A stretch of DNA of 9,103 nucleotides, taken from Chloroflexota bacterium (lineage in GTDB: Bacteria; Chloroflexota; Ktedonobacteria; Ktedonobacterales; Ktedonobacteraceae). Of this stretch, positions 8,546 to 9,103 are shown in pieces. The notes below the pieces were generated by a model, which made no database searches, was not told the DNA's origin, and saw nothing but the letters and a program-made list of their open reading frames with translations. Position 1 is the first letter of the stretch. Each line of letters starts with the position of its first letter. The translations under genes and the position numbers were made by a program. The stretch spans positions 1 to 9,103 of the forward strand of contig VBHI01000231.1 in the NCBI GenBank assembly GCA_005881495.1, written 5' to 3'.

Positions 8546-8574
8546 TTGCCCATGCTGGCTCCGTGGGATATACT
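8546..8574 (+). promoter_or_regulatory. Sigma-70-type promoter of the alpha-glucosidase gene
   Basis: TTGCCC (8546-8551) and TATACT (8569-8574) are separated by exactly 17 bases. Each has one or two differences from the consensus -35 and -10 boxes. Transcription would begin near 8581, giving a leader of roughly 28 bases before the glucosidase start with its AAGGA at 8596-8600. Confidence 0.6.
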
Positions 8575-8608
8575 ATCAGGAACAATCTACACAGCAAGGA
8601 ATGGACTG

Positions 8609-9103
8609 ATGACACAAACACACTCCTGGTGGCAAACTGGCGTGATTTACCAGATCTACCCGCGCAGCTATCTCGATAGCAATGGTGATGGCGTAGGCGA
8701 CCTTCCCGGTATTACCAGTAAGTTGGACTACCTCCGCTGGCTCGGCGTTGATGCCATCTGGCTCTCCCCCATCTATCCTTCCCCGATGGCGGATTTTGGC
8801 TATGATATTAGCAACTACACCGGTGTCCATTCGCTCTTCGGGACGCTCCAGGACCTGGATACCCTGCTGCAACAGGCCCACCAACGTGACCTCAAGTTCA
8901 TCCTCGACTTTGTTCCCAACCACACGTCCGATGAGCATCCCTGGTTCCAGGAGGCACGTTCTAGCCGGACAAACGAGAAACGAGACTGGTACATCTGGCG
9001 CGATCCAGCGCCTGGTGGTGGCCCTCCCAATAACTGGACGAGCCTGTTCGGAGGCACTGCCTGGCAATTCGATGAGCAGACCGGGCAATACTACCTGCAC
9101 CTG
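8609..9103 (+). CDS. Alpha-glucosidase, glycoside hydrolase family 13 (3' end outside window)
   Basis: The frame starts at ATG 8609, eight bases after AAGGA, and is still open at the window end (165 codons seen; the family usually runs to 530-560). It opens with WWQTGVIYQIYPRSYLDSNG, a classical oligo-alpha-glucosidase beginning. It has the DSNGDGVGDL calcium-site loop, then GVDAIWLSPIYPSPMADFGY with DFGYDISNY, and GH13 conserved region I, DFVPNHTS. The catalytic Asp and Glu of regions II and III lie beyond the window. There is no signal peptide, so it is probably cytoplasmic and releases glucose from short alpha-glucosides such as maltose, isomaltose or trehalose. The exact specificity (oligo-1,6-glucosidase, alpha-glucosidase or trehalose-related) cannot be settled from this part. 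It diverges from treT across the mobile elements. Confidence 0.92.
   Translation, partial: MTQTHSWWQTGVIYQIYPRSYLDSNGDGVGDLPGITSKLDYLRWLGVDAIWLSPIYPSPMADFGYDISNYTGVHSLFGTLQDLDTLLQQAHQRDLKFILDFVPNHTSDEHPWFQEARSSRTNEKRDWYIWRDPAPGGGPPNNWTSLFGGTAWQFDEQTGQYYLHL

Noticed and set aside
8576..9100. 174-codon minus-strand frame over the glucosidase
   Set aside because: The plus strand carries unmistakable GH13 motifs; the minus frame is its shadow.

Overview
The window looks like chromosomal DNA from a member of the Chloroflexota, most plausibly the Ktedonobacteria. This is an inference from the gene set: a Chloroflexi-style acetyl-CoA synthetase beside a CBS protein, an HTH-TPR regulator, a GT4 trehalose synthase, a GH13 glucosidase, and a heavy load of insertion sequences and gene relics. 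I cannot confirm the taxon without a search. No rRNA, tRNA or CRISPR array was seen.

Layout. Positions 1-2535 (+) hold a likely operon: the end of a CBS-pair protein, an acetyl-CoA synthetase (acsA) nine bases later, and a small dimeric alpha/beta-barrel protein. The acsA reading frame is intact but lacks about 33 residues just after the WWQTETG motif. Positions 2536-3123 are relic DNA. They end in a precise 76-codon C-terminal fragment of a second acs gene, about 87% identical in protein but only about 73% in DNA to the first. A regulator on the minus strand (3223-4314) converges on this relic, with a hairpin at its stop codon.

Positions 4429-4950 (-) hold the N-terminal 173 residues of a trehalose glycosyltransferring synthase, cut off by a stop. 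At the far right (8609-9103, +) an alpha-glucosidase of family GH13 begins behind a good promoter and runs off the window. These two sugar genes diverge. Between them lie about 3.6 kb, mostly mobile DNA: an IS4-type element (5051-6720) with two nested inverted-repeat layers, and a second transposase region (about 7069-8462) whose main gene carries two frameshifts and is preceded by an overlapping small ORF.

Overall reading. This is a metabolic region for acetate activation and alpha-glucoside or trehalose turnover that is being eroded by insertion, duplication and deletion. I do not see a new multi-gene system. The observations most worth checking are the active-site-proximal deletion in acsA, the diverged acs tail fragment, the truncated treT split from its glucosidase neighbour by mobile elements, and the structure of the IS4-type element ends.
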